A DNA stretch of 64,000 nucleotides. It comes from DASXMT01 sp963803065. Lineage in GTDB: Bacteria; Actinomycetota; Acidimicrobiia; Acidimicrobiales; RAAP-2. The stretch is taken from the NCBI GenBank assembly GCA_963803065.1, contig CAWDKW010000005.1:1-64000 (forward strand), given 5' to 3'. Position numbers and translations under genes: made by a program. The notes under the pieces were generated by a model, which was given only the letters and a program-made list of their open reading frames with translations, was not told the DNA's origin and ran no database searches. Shown here piece by piece: positions 37,814 through 45,327 of this stretch. How positions within the stretch are numbered: position 1 is the stretch's first letter; the number at the start of each line of letters is the position of its first letter.

Positions 37814-38260
37814 ATGACCAAGTACACCAACGACGACTCGAACTTCGGTGCCGACGGCCCCTTCTTCAAGATCGTCCGTGAAGGACTCAAACGACTCGTC
37901 GACGGAGAGGACTACTTCGACCTACTGGCCGACGATGTGGTGTTCGAATACGTCATCTCCGTGCCCGGATACCCCAGGCGCGTAGTAGGACGCCAGAGCA
38001 TCATCGACCTCTACGACGGCTACGACGCGTACATGAGCGTGGACCGGGCCGACAATCTCCGCGTCTACAGGGACCCGGAAGCATCAGTCGTCGTCCTCGA
38101 GTATGAGGTCCACGGCAAATCAGTCCAGACCGGGCGGCCGTACAACAACCGCTTCGTCTCCATCATCACGGTCCAAGACCAGAAGGTGACCCACTGGCGC
38201 GACTACCTCGACCCGATCGCGATCTTTGAGGCGACGGGGTGGCCTGACACCTCGACTTGA
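37814..38260 (+). CDS. NTF2-like/SnoaL-family protein
   Basis: A 148-residue protein with the SnoaL-like cone fold. An N-terminal helix (FFKIVREGLKRLVDGEDYFD) leads to LLADDVVFEYVISVPG, then YPRRVVGRQSIIDLYDGYDA, and the C-terminal strands FVSIITVQDQKVTHWRDYLD. These positions form the ligand pocket in relatives such as ketosteroid isomerases and limonene epoxide hydrolases. Start at the ATG at 37814. Substrate unknown. It follows the LLM oxidoreductase by 186 bases on the same strand and could act on the same compound. Confidence 0.78.
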   Translation: MTKYTNDDSNFGADGPFFKIVREGLKRLVDGEDYFDLLADDVVFEYVISVPGYPRRVVGRQSIIDLYDGYDAYMSVDRADNLRVYRDPEASVVVLEYEVHGKSVQTGRPYNNRFVSIITVQDQKVTHWRDYLDPIAIFEATGWPDTST

Positions 38261-38309
38261 GCAGTAGCGCACGCCAGAAAACACGCCGCCCTCGAACCAT
38301 CACCCCGGA

Positions 38310-38530
38310 CAACTCACGACGACCGATGGTGGAAGCCAATGGCGCCTCGGCTTGACGCTCCTATCGCTACGCATGGCGTCGTACGAGGCCACGTTGTCAC
38401 GGAACCGGGCTGCTGCCTGATCGGACAGCGGAAACCTGGACGCTCGGCGGATGCCGAGGCGGTGGTCTGGCCGCCTGCGTTGCGACGCGATAAGGAGGCA
38501 GGCAGCGGCGTGACTCTGGTCGGTCGCTGA
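38310..38530 (-). pseudogene. VapC PIN-domain relic
   Basis: A fragment reading RFPLSDQAAARFRDNVASYDAM, which matches the central PIN segment around the third catalytic Asp (the usual wording is RDNVSAYDA). After it the frame slips to VAIGASSRGAIG, a degenerate form of the expected YVALAEAL block. No start, first Asp or end is recognisable. The rest of 38261-38585 holds nothing else I can identify. Confidence 0.45.
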
Positions 38531-38585
38531 GAGGCGAGCATGCTGTCGGATCGACAGAACGACATTTCGACGCCAGGCTGTGGTC

Positions 38586-38909
38586 ATGGCAGAGCAGGCC
38601 CGTTCGCACTTCGTCACGCTGTCGACCAGCCGCGGGTCGATCACCCTGCCGGCCGAGGTTCGCCACCGCCACCATCTCGATCAGCCGGGTGCGCAGGTCG
38701 AGGTCGTCGAGCGCGACGACGGGGTGATCGAACTGCACCCGCTGCTGCCGCACCGGGCGGATCAGGCGTGGTTCTGGGTCGAGCGCTGGCAGGCGATGGA
38801 GCAAGAAGCCGAGGACGACATCGCGGCCGGCCGGGTCGAGACCTTCGACAGCACTGACGCGCTCGTGGCTGATCTTGAGCGTGAGGCCGGCGACCGTGGT
38901 CTGGCTTGA
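38586..38909 (+). CDS. AbrB/MazE-like antitoxin
   Basis: A 107-residue protein with an N-terminal swapped-hairpin DNA-binding fold: FVTLSTSRGSITLPAEVRHR, then LDQPGAQVEVVERDDGVIEL. The C-terminal helix (AMEQEAEDDIAAGRVETFDS, then ALVADLEREAGDR) would bind the toxin. The ATG at 38586 is used; a GTG two codons upstream is possible. Its stop overlaps the TTG start of the RelE-like toxin by two bases, a classic coupled antitoxin-toxin pair. Confidence 0.82.
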   Translation: MAEQARSHFVTLSTSRGSITLPAEVRHRHHLDQPGAQVEVVERDDGVIELHPLLPHRADQAWFWVERWQAMEQEAEDDIAAGRVETFDSTDALVADLEREAGDRGLA

Positions 38910-39204
38910 AGTTCCAGCAGACCGAGCGATTCGCCGGTGACCGCCGTCGATTATCGGACGAGGAGTTCCGTCGCTTCTGGCAGGTGGTCCTCGACGGGTT
39001 TATCCCGGCCGCCGAGCGGCACGTCAGCTCCTGCCGGTTGGTTTGCGCGTCAAGTCGGTCCAGGGCGCCCGTGGCGTGTGCGAGATGACCTGGAGCTTCG
39101 CCGGTCCCGATGGTCGGGCGACCTGTGAGTGGGTCCAGATCGACGGTCAGCCCGCGATCTGCTGGCGCCGCGTCGGCGGCCACGCCATCTTCTCCGACCC
39201 ATAG
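38906..39204 (+). CDS. RelE/YoeB-like toxin, one frame break
   Basis: A small toxin of the RelE/ParE fold that would cleave mRNA on the ribosome. The TTG at 38906 starts KFQQTERFAGDRRRLSDEEF. A one-base shift near 39030 continues into LPVGLRVKSVQGARGVCEMT, then WSFAGPDGRATCEW and CWRRVGGHAIFSDP, with a stop at 39204. This order matches the family: helices, then the beta sheet ending WRRIGGH. The exact catalytic residues differ between RelE relatives, so the cleavage activity is inferred. Partner of the AbrB-like gene directly upstream. Confidence 0.75.
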
Positions 39205-39293
39205 CCACTTCCCAGCTATGCCGGGTGTGGAGAATCTCCACCACCTCAGCGATCGGTGGGTGTGTCCGCCTGGTTCCCCTACCTGTCAGGTCC

Positions 39294-39744
39294 TCATGGT
39301 GGCCTTTGGTACATCTGGAAGCCGAGCGCCGTTGCGGCGTCAGCTTGTCGAGCGTCACGGGTCAAGAGGACGACGGGATCGTCGCTGGCGTCGGCGACCA
39401 GTTGCGCCGCGGCCAGGTGGATGGAATCGAGCGTCCGAACGGATGTCTCAAAGACGAACCTAGCTTGCTCGGACGAGCGTGTCTCCGGTGAGCGGCACTA
39501 CGCCGATCGGCCCGTCGTCAGCGGTGTGGTCCGCATACATCTCGAGCCGCTCAGCGACGCCGGCTTCGTCGATTCGATCCTCGCGCCTGGCCCGCGCCAA
39601 CAGGCTCGCAAACTCCACATCGGCGAGTTCGCAGACGACGACAGGATCGGGCCCGTCGAAGATCACCCACTCGATCCACGAGCCATCCTCTTCGTCGCCG
39701 AGATAGACGCTGCCAAGCGCGCTGGTATCGGCAAAGACGATCAC
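39294..39744 (-). CDS. vapC: VapC-type PIN-domain toxin, one frame break
   Basis: From the GTG at 39744 it reads VIVFADTSALGSVYLGDEED (first Asp), then VVCELADVEFASLLARARRE (second acidic site). The frame stops at 39460 after DTLVRAS. In the neighbouring frame it continues RFVFETSVRTLDSIHLAAAQ (third Asp), LTRDARQADAATALGFQMYQ, ending at 39294. Together they form a complete PIN domain of about 150 residues. The start overlaps the antitoxin stop by three bases (GTGA). Confidence 0.82.
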
Positions 39745-40037
39745 CGCTCGTCCCGTTCTCGGCTCACCAACTCGCCCGCATACCCGGTCGGAGTGCTGGC
39801 CTTCGTTTTGAGGTCCAACGCCCAACGGCGAGGCCGTCCGGTCCGCCCCGCCCTGGGCACGAGTCGCCCGTCGGCCACCGCCGCCGCTTTCCACATCTGG
39901 CGACGAGATCCCGGTCCCGTAACGGCAATCCGCAGGAGCCGGTTCACGTAGGAATTGACGGACTCACCCGCCTCCTTGGCCTTGTGCTTCAACGCATCGG
40001 CGAGTTGATCGTCCATCCGGGTGATGATCTGCCTCAC
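39741..40037 (-). CDS. Ribbon-helix-helix (Arc-like) antitoxin
   Basis: A 98-residue protein starting MRQIITRMDDQLADALKHKA, then GESVNSYVNRLLRIAV, which is the ribbon-helix-helix pattern of Arc/HicB-type antitoxins. The C-terminal half (AAVADGRLVPRAG and a basic stretch) is likely the toxin-binding tail. Start ATG at 40037. An AT-rich segment (about 40042-40075, with atgatagcaa twice) precedes it and may hold the promoter and operator: ATGATAGCAAATTAAT and ATGATAGCAATACGT form a direct repeat. Confidence 0.8.
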   Translation of the reverse strand: MRQIITRMDDQLADALKHKAKEAGESVNSYVNRLLRIAVTGPGSRRQMWKAAAVADGRLVPRAGRTGRPRRWALDLKTKASTPTGYAGELVSRERDER

Positions 40038-40118
40038 GGTTCACATGATAGCAAATTAATCCGTATGATAGCAATACGTAGAGAGGTCTCCACCAGTTGC
40101 TGGTGCGACAGGGCGGTC

Positions 40119-40775
40119 TTACCGGCGACCTCTCGGGCGGCCCAGCACCTCAGGTCCGCTCAACCAGTCGGTACGACGGAGCTGCGACAGAATTCCGAGG
40201 TCACCGAGGATGCTGGCCCCGAGGCCTTCGGCCTCTGGCTGGTCCAGGCGCCCCGACAGGATCCCAATCACCACGGCAGGCGGCCCGGTGAGGACGAGGT
40301 CGGGCGATATCGCCGCCCCGGTGCGGAATCGGACCTCTCCGTGGACCGACTCCATCGTGACCGGGGATCCGTCAGCCCGGATCTCTATCTCTGCTCGTGG
40401 GCGATCGGTCTGGACACCGCCGTAGATGAATTCAACCGGAAACTCGAGCCAGTTGCTCCGGAAGGACTCGGTTTCCGCCATCTCATCCATGAGCGGCGAT
40501 GCCCACCGAGCCAGCGCCTGCAGCGGCTCGCCCAGAGACTCGCCCCACGGCGTCAAGTCGTAGCGACCCTGCATCTCCCGAACCACGACACCGTCCTCTT
40601 CGAGCTGGCGCAATCGCGCCGCCAGGAGGTTCGTCGGGATACCGGGAAGGCCGGACTGGAGTTCGCGGTAGCGGCGTGGCCCGAGCAACAGCTCGCGGAT
40701 GATCAACAGGGTCCAGCGATCTCCGAGGATGTCGAGTGCCTTGGCAAGGGCACAGTACTGACCGTATGAACGCAT
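40119..40775 (-). CDS. HxlR-family transcriptional regulator with SCP2-like C-terminus
   Basis: A 218-residue regulator. Residues 1-100 are an HxlR winged helix: CALAKALDILGDRWTLLIIR, then ELLLGPRRYRELQSGLPGIP, LAARLRQLEEDGVV and YDLTPWGESL. The C-terminal ~100 residues (RAEIEIRADGSPVTMESVHG; PDLVLTGPPAVVIGIL) resemble an SCP2 lipid-binding domain, a known HxlR fusion that probably senses a hydrophobic ligand. It is divergent from an EmrB/QacA-type exporter with only 82 bases between starts, so it is likely the exporter's local repressor. Confidence 0.9.
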   Translation of the reverse strand: MRSYGQYCALAKALDILGDRWTLLIIRELLLGPRRYRELQSGLPGIPTNLLAARLRQLEEDGVVVREMQGRYDLTPWGESLGEPLQALARWASPLMDEMAETESFRSNWLEFPVEFIYGGVQTDRPRAEIEIRADGSPVTMESVHGEVRFRTGAAISPDLVLTGPPAVVIGILSGRLDQPEAEGLGASILGDLGILSQLRRTDWLSGPEVLGRPRGRR

Positions 40776-40857
40776 ACCACCAGCTTAGCGCCGAATTACA
40801 ATAATTCAAGTCATAAGGGCTTGACTTAAGCAGCCAGATAGCTTTATAAAAGAAAGC
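40776..40857. promoter_or_regulatory. Divergent promoters and operator between HxlR and MFS genes
   Basis: A perfect inverted repeat GAATTA-CAA-TAATTC lies at 40793-40807. On the plus strand TTGACT (40821-40826) and TATAAA (40845-40850), 18 bases apart, form a strong sigma-70-like promoter. The exporter ATG follows at 40858, about where transcription would begin, so the message may be leaderless. On the minus strand TTGAAT and TAAGCT flank the inverted repeat as a candidate hxlR promoter. A second loose dyad (AAGTC ... GACTT) overlaps the exporter -35. Confidence 0.65.
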
Positions 40858-42451
40858 ATGAACAGACGCACGCTGGTTCTCATTGCCCTCTGCCTCGCCG
40901 CCTTCGTGGTCAGCGTCGATGTCACGATCGTGAACGTGGCGTTGCCCACCCTGGTTCGAGAGGTCGGGGCCACGTCTACGCAGCTCCAGTGGGTGGTGGA
41001 CGCGTACAGCCTCGTCTTTGCCGCCTTGGTCCTCGCCGCAGGCAGCCTGAGCGACCGTTTCGGCCGCAAGGGCACGCTGCTCATCGGTCTGACCGTCTTC
41101 GCGGTGGGAAGCCTGGCCGGAGCCGCATCGGGGACGACCGGGGAGCTCATCGCGGCACGAGCCGTCATGGGGATCGGAGCCGCCCTCATGTTCCCGTCGA
41201 CCCTCTCGTTGCTCGTGAACGTGTTCACCGAACGGCGGGATCGGGCCCGGGCCATCGGGCTGTGGGGCGCCACCACGGGTATCGGCATTGCCACGGGCCC
41301 GATCGTCGGCGGCTGGCTCTTGGAGCGGTTCTGGTGGGGGAGCGTCTTTTTGTTCATGGCCATCGTCGTCGGCCTGATCGCCGTTCTCGTTGCTGGCTCC
41401 GTCCCGACATCACGCGATCCGAGGACGCCACCGCTCGACTGGCGGGGCCTGGCTCTTTCCACCGCCGGCATGGCCGTGCTCGTCTTCGGCGTGATCGAGG
41501 CTCCCGGTTGGGGGTGGCAGTCACCGGTGGCGCTGGCCACCATCACGGGTGGGGCGGCACTACTCACCATCTTCGTGCTGGCCGAGCAGCGGACCGAGCA
41601 CCCGATGCTCGATGTCGTCTTGTTCTCGAATCCACGGTTCACGGCCGCGAGTGCCTCTGTGGCCATCTCGTTCTTCGCCCTGTCCGGCTTCATCTTCCTC
41701 GTCACCCAGTACTTCCAGTTCGTGAAGGACTTACTCTCCCCTCGGCACCGGCGTGCGCCTGCTGCCCGTGGCCGGTTCGGTGGCGGTGACCTCGGTGGTG
41801 GGCACGAAGCTGGCCGTGCGGGTCGGCAACAAGGTGATCGTCGGGACGGGACTGCTGCTCTTCGCCACCGGGCTCCTGTGGGCCTCGACCTCGACAGCCT
41901 CCACCTCCTACCTGGTCATCGTCGGCCAGATGCTGTTCCTCGGGTCGGGGATGGGCCTCACCAGCGCACCAGCCACCGAGGCGATCATGGGCGCGGTACC
42001 GACGGCCAAGGCGGGGATCGGATCGGCGGTGAACGACGCCACCCGACTGTTCGGCGGCACGCTCGGCGTCGCCGTGATCGGGAGCGTGGCCACATCGCTG
42101 TACACGAGCCGCCTGGTGTCGACCCTCCCGTCCGGACTGCCCGGCCGGGCAGTGGCGGGCGCCAAGGGCTCCGTCGGCGGCGCGGTGATCGCCTCCGGTG
42201 CCCTCTCGCACCTCGGCCTCGAGCGTGCAGCCCACGGGCTCGCCACCACCGCGACGGATGCCTTCGTCTACAGCCTGTCGGGGGGCTGCCGAGTGGCCGC
42301 CGCCATCAGTGTGGTCGGGGCGGTGGTGGCCATCGCCTTCCTTCCCGCTCGGCCGGGCCAGGACACCAAGGCCGCCCCGGATCCGACGTCCGTGGTGAGC
42401 CTCCCGACACCGGATCCGGAGTGGGCGGACGACGCACGGGTCGGCAGCTGA
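40858..42451 (+). CDS. EmrB/QacA-family (DHA2) drug exporter, one frame break
   Basis: A major-facilitator exporter of about 530 residues. TM1 with family motif D1 is CLAAFVVSVDVTIVNVALPT. Motif A is GSLSDRFGRKGTLLIGL. Motif C is ATTGIGIATGPIVGGWLLE. The frame breaks near 41731: QYFQFVKD is followed, one frame over, by SPLGTGVRLLPVAGSVAVTS, then GTGLLLFATGLLWAS and GSGMGLTSAPATEAIMGAVP to the end. Joined, it has the 14 spans expected. Divergent HxlR regulator and tight promoter spacing suggest ligand-induced expression. Substrate unknown, probably a hydrophobic toxicant. Confidence 0.88.
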
Positions 42452-42616
42452 ATCGAAAGCACCGGCCAGCACGGTTTCAACGTCAACCTCGAGCCGCTCG
42501 GCCCGAGCGAGGGCTACAAAGCACGAACGGTGCAGTCCAACCCGGGCGCCAGCCTTGCCCCTGGTTCAAGTGGGCCAGATGGATGGAGTGAGGGTCCGAC
42601 ACAGCACCGACGTCGG

Positions 42617-43034
42617 CTACGGCAGATCAGTCGGATACGTGATCGAGACCTCTCCGATCGACTGGGGAAGATCGCGCCGATTGTTGGTGATGAAGCGGTC
42701 GGCGCCCGCCGACACAGCCGTGGCCAGATGCACGGCATCGGCCGACCGCAACCGGTACGAGGCACCGAGCGCGACGGCGATCGAGGCGATCGCCTCGTCC
42801 ACGGGCCGCAGGTCGAGGCGGGCAAGCAGCGCAGCGAGCGCGGCGACCTCGTCGTCACTGCCATCACCCGTCGGCTTGGTGAGCACTTCGGGTACAAGGA
42901 GGGTGGACCCGACTCCGGCAAGGATGCCGGCATCGTCCGGTGAAGCCTCGGGGAACAGCGCTCAGCACCGAATCGCCAAGAGGATGGCCAGGTGCCGCGG
43001 CATAGATCAAGACGTCCGCGTCGAAGGCGTCCAT
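42617..43034 (-). CDS. vapC: VapC-type PIN-domain toxin, one frame break
   Basis: From the ATG at 43034, MDAFDADVLIYAAAPGHPLG carries the first catalytic Asp. A one-base shift near 42955 leads to EASPDDAGILAGVGSTLLVP, EVLTKPTG (acidic site), then LDLRPVDEAIASIAVALGAS, YRLRSADAVHLATAVSAGAD (third Asp) and FITNNRRDLP (fourth). The C-terminal half is intact. The ATG overlaps the antitoxin stop by one base (TGATG). This is the fourth VapC-type gene or relic in 8 kb. Confidence 0.85.
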
Positions 43035-43327
43035 CAGGACCGTGCGTCTCGGTCCGTCCTGATCGCGCTGACCAACTCGTCGGCGCGCGCCGTGCTGATC
43101 CCGGTGTCCCGCTTGAGGGAGCTCCGCCGACCGACCGCCAACGCGGTCCGGGTCTTGTCCGCCGTCCTGAACGCCTGTTCGGCCCTGCGGCTCCGCAACG
43201 TGTCCGGCCGGACGACCACCGCCACCGGCCGGCCGTGGCGGGTGATCGTGACCTCTTCCCCTTTGTCGACGCGGTCGAGCACATCGGGGAGTGCTGCCCG
43301 TGCCTCGCTGATGGTCATGGTGCTCAT
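43034..43327 (-). CDS. Phd/YefM-family antitoxin
   Basis: A 97-residue Phd-fold antitoxin: MSTMTISEARAALPDVLDRV, then DKGEEVTITRHGRPVAVVVR. A basic helix and a C-terminal toxin-binding tail (DELVSAIRTDRDARS) follow. The ATG at 43327 lies inside a perfect 18-base palindrome, so the protein likely represses its own operon by binding over its start site. Cotranscribed with the VapC gene downstream. Confidence 0.9.
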   Translation of the reverse strand: MSTMTISEARAALPDVLDRVDKGEEVTITRHGRPVAVVVRPDTLRSRRAEQAFRTADKTRTALAVGRRSSLKRDTGISTARADELVSAIRTDRDARS

Positions 43328-43355
43328 GTACACTAGTGTACATCGTTGTACGTAC
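43326..43355. promoter_or_regulatory. Palindromic operator of the Phd-VapC operon
   Basis: ATGTACACTAGTGTACAT at 43326-43343 is a perfect palindrome, and its left end contains the antitoxin start codon. Immediately upstream of it GTACGTAC (43348-43355) repeats the half-site. In all, four TGTAC/GTACA half-sites occur in 30 bases, a typical arrangement for cooperative binding by a Phd-type autorepressor. Confidence 0.7.
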
Positions 43356-43469
43356 GTTGGGTTCCGTTTCCCAGCCCCAAGGCCGCGATCGGTTCCACAC
43401 ATGGATTGGGCGAATGCACGCCTGGGAGGCCCGACCCACGTCGCGTGGCGACGCAGGCCGGTGGCCTCC

Positions 43470-44448
43470 TCAGTCCGTGGCGTCGAGCTCCACGGGGGTG
43501 GCGATGACGTCGACGAGGGCGTCGGCACGCAAAACGGTCAGGGCCAACGGCTGGCCGATGGCATCGCCGAGCATCAGGCGCTGCAAGGTCTGCGCGCTGA
43601 CCACCGCCTCGCGGTTGGCGCTGAGCAGCAGGTCGCCGGTACGCAACCCGGACCGCGCCGCCGGCCCGCCGGGCACGACCTCGGCGATGCGCAACCCCGT
43701 CTTCTGGGCCCGTTGCGCGGCCAGCAGTGGGGGGAGCGGAGCCGGGGTCCCGGCCACGCCCAGGTAGGCCCGCCGCACCCGGCCCTCGGCCATCAGGGAG
43801 GCGACGATCTGGCGGGTGATGGAGTTGATCGGGATGGCCAGGCCCACCCCGACGCCGGCGACCGCCGTGTTGATGCCCACCACGTCACCGGAGGCCACGA
43901 CCAGGGCACCGCCCGAGTTCCCGGGGTTGAGGGCGGCATCGGTCTGGATCACGTCGTCGATGATCCGCACGTTGTTTCCCGCCCTGGTCGGCAGGGACCG
44001 GCCCAGGGCGCTGACGACGCCCGCGGTGATGCTGCCGGCCAGACCGAGGGGGTTGCCGACGGCCACGACCAGCTGGCCCAACCTTGAGTTGGGCCGCCTC
44101 ACCCAGCCGGGCCGGCGCCGGGGTGACGCCGTCGGCCCGCACCACGGCCAGGTCCGAGAGCCGATCGGTGCCCACGACGTGGAAGGGGACGGCGGTGCCG
44201 TCGGCGAAGGCGACCCGACCCGCCTCGGCCGCACCGACCACGTGGGCGTTGGTGAGCAAGAAGCCGTCGCTGGTGAACACCACGGCCGAGCCCGCCCCGC
44301 CGGCGTAGCTCCCGTCCCGCTGCCGGTGGGACACCTCCAAGGCGGCCACCCTGGGGGTCAGCTGTTCGGCCACCGCCACGACGACCTGGGAATATGCATC
44401 CAATGGCCCGAGGTCTTGCCCGGGCGTCTCTGAAAGGGTCTCACTCAC
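43470..44448 (-). CDS. Trypsin-like serine protease with PDZ domain (HtrA/DegP type), one frame break
   Basis: An S1C-family protease of about 325 residues. The catalytic His is in LLTNAHVVG, the Asp in RLSDLAVVRADG, and the Ser in ALNPGNSGGALVVASG. The PDZ domain follows (AYLGVAG ... GLRIAEVVPGGPAARSGLRT, then GDLLLSANREAV). The frame breaks near 44085, between EAAQLKVG and QLVVAVGNPLGLAGS; both sides are contiguous in the family. From the ATG at 44448 there is no signal peptide or membrane span, unlike most HtrA proteins, so it may act in the cytoplasm or the start lies elsewhere. Usual role: protein quality control. Confidence 0.87.
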
Positions 44449-44555
44449 GGCACCAGCTCCTGATTACAAGATTACGACCTCCCTAACAGAGAATACGCTC
44501 CACTTGTTCCCTTGGCTCGGCCCAGAAGACCAGTCACCTGGCGCCTCCCGGACCG

Positions 44556-45182
44556 TCAGCGGACCAAGGGCCCCGGATAGGCCGCCTCGGCCTTTGTCAT
44601 CAGGCGGTTCGTCTGGTGTCGGACGATGAGGATGGAGCCGACGAGGGTGGCGACGGCCAGGACCACGAAGACGATGGTCAGGGTGCCCGAAAGCCGTTGC
44701 AGCGTGTGGCCGGCGTAGTAGGCACCGAACCCGTAGACCGATGCCCAGACGATGCCTCCCGACGCGTTGAAGGCCACAAAGCGCCGATAGCGCATCCGGG
44801 TCGTGCCGGCCAGGAACGCGGCGTACGTTCGCAAGACGGAGACGAAGCGGCCGAAGAACACCACCTTTCCCCCATGGCGGGCGAACAGATACCGGGCCAC
44901 CTTGATCTTGGACTCGTCGATGCGGACGTAGTGGCCGTACCGAAGGAGGAGGCGGTAGCCGCCCTTGTCGCCGATCCAGTAGCCGATGGTGTCGCCAACG
45001 ATGGCACCGGCGGCGGCCACGGCGACGATGGCGACGGGGTTGAGGTGATGGGTGATCCCCGCATAGGTCCCGGCGGCGACGAGCACGGTCTCTCCGGGAA
45101 CCGGGATGCCGAGGCTCTCGAGGCCGACGAGCACCAAGATGGCCACGTACCCGTAGGTCACGATCAGGTGGTGGATGCTCAT
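44556..45182 (-). CDS. DedA-family membrane protein
   Basis: A 208-residue DedA/SNARE-associated family protein. Hallmarks are GLESLGIPVPGETVLVAAGT, DTIGYWIGDKGG, and FFGRFVSVLRTYAAFLAGTT, then RMRYRRFVAFNASGGIVWAS, with hydrophobic spans at both ends. Family members are implicated in lipid flipping and proton-motive-force maintenance. The start is the ATG at 45182. Upstream 44449-44555 and 45183-45327 hold only short spacers. Downstream of CopA on the same strand but 145 bases away, so an operon is uncertain. Confidence 0.9.
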   Translation of the reverse strand: MSIHHLIVTYGYVAILVLVGLESLGIPVPGETVLVAAGTYAGITHHLNPVAIVAVAAAGAIVGDTIGYWIGDKGGYRLLLRYGHYVRIDESKIKVARYLFARHGGKVVFFGRFVSVLRTYAAFLAGTTRMRYRRFVAFNASGGIVWASVYGFGAYYAGHTLQRLSGTLTIVFVVLAVATLVGSILIVRHQTNRLMTKAEAAYPGPLVR

Positions 45183-45327
45183 CGCCGGGCCGAGCCAGAC
45201 GCCAGAGGGTCGCCACCTGCCATGTGCTGTCCTGTTTCGGTCTGTGCTGGTTCTGCGGGATTCGTGCCGATCGCCGTAGCTTTGCTGCGAAACGCTCGCT
45301 GGCCGCGTCGGGACCCTCAGCCGGTCC

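Noticed and set aside
34998..43330. Prophage or integrative element
   Set aside because: No integrase, transposase, phage structural gene, tRNA target or flanking repeat was found; only toxin-antitoxin genes cluster here.
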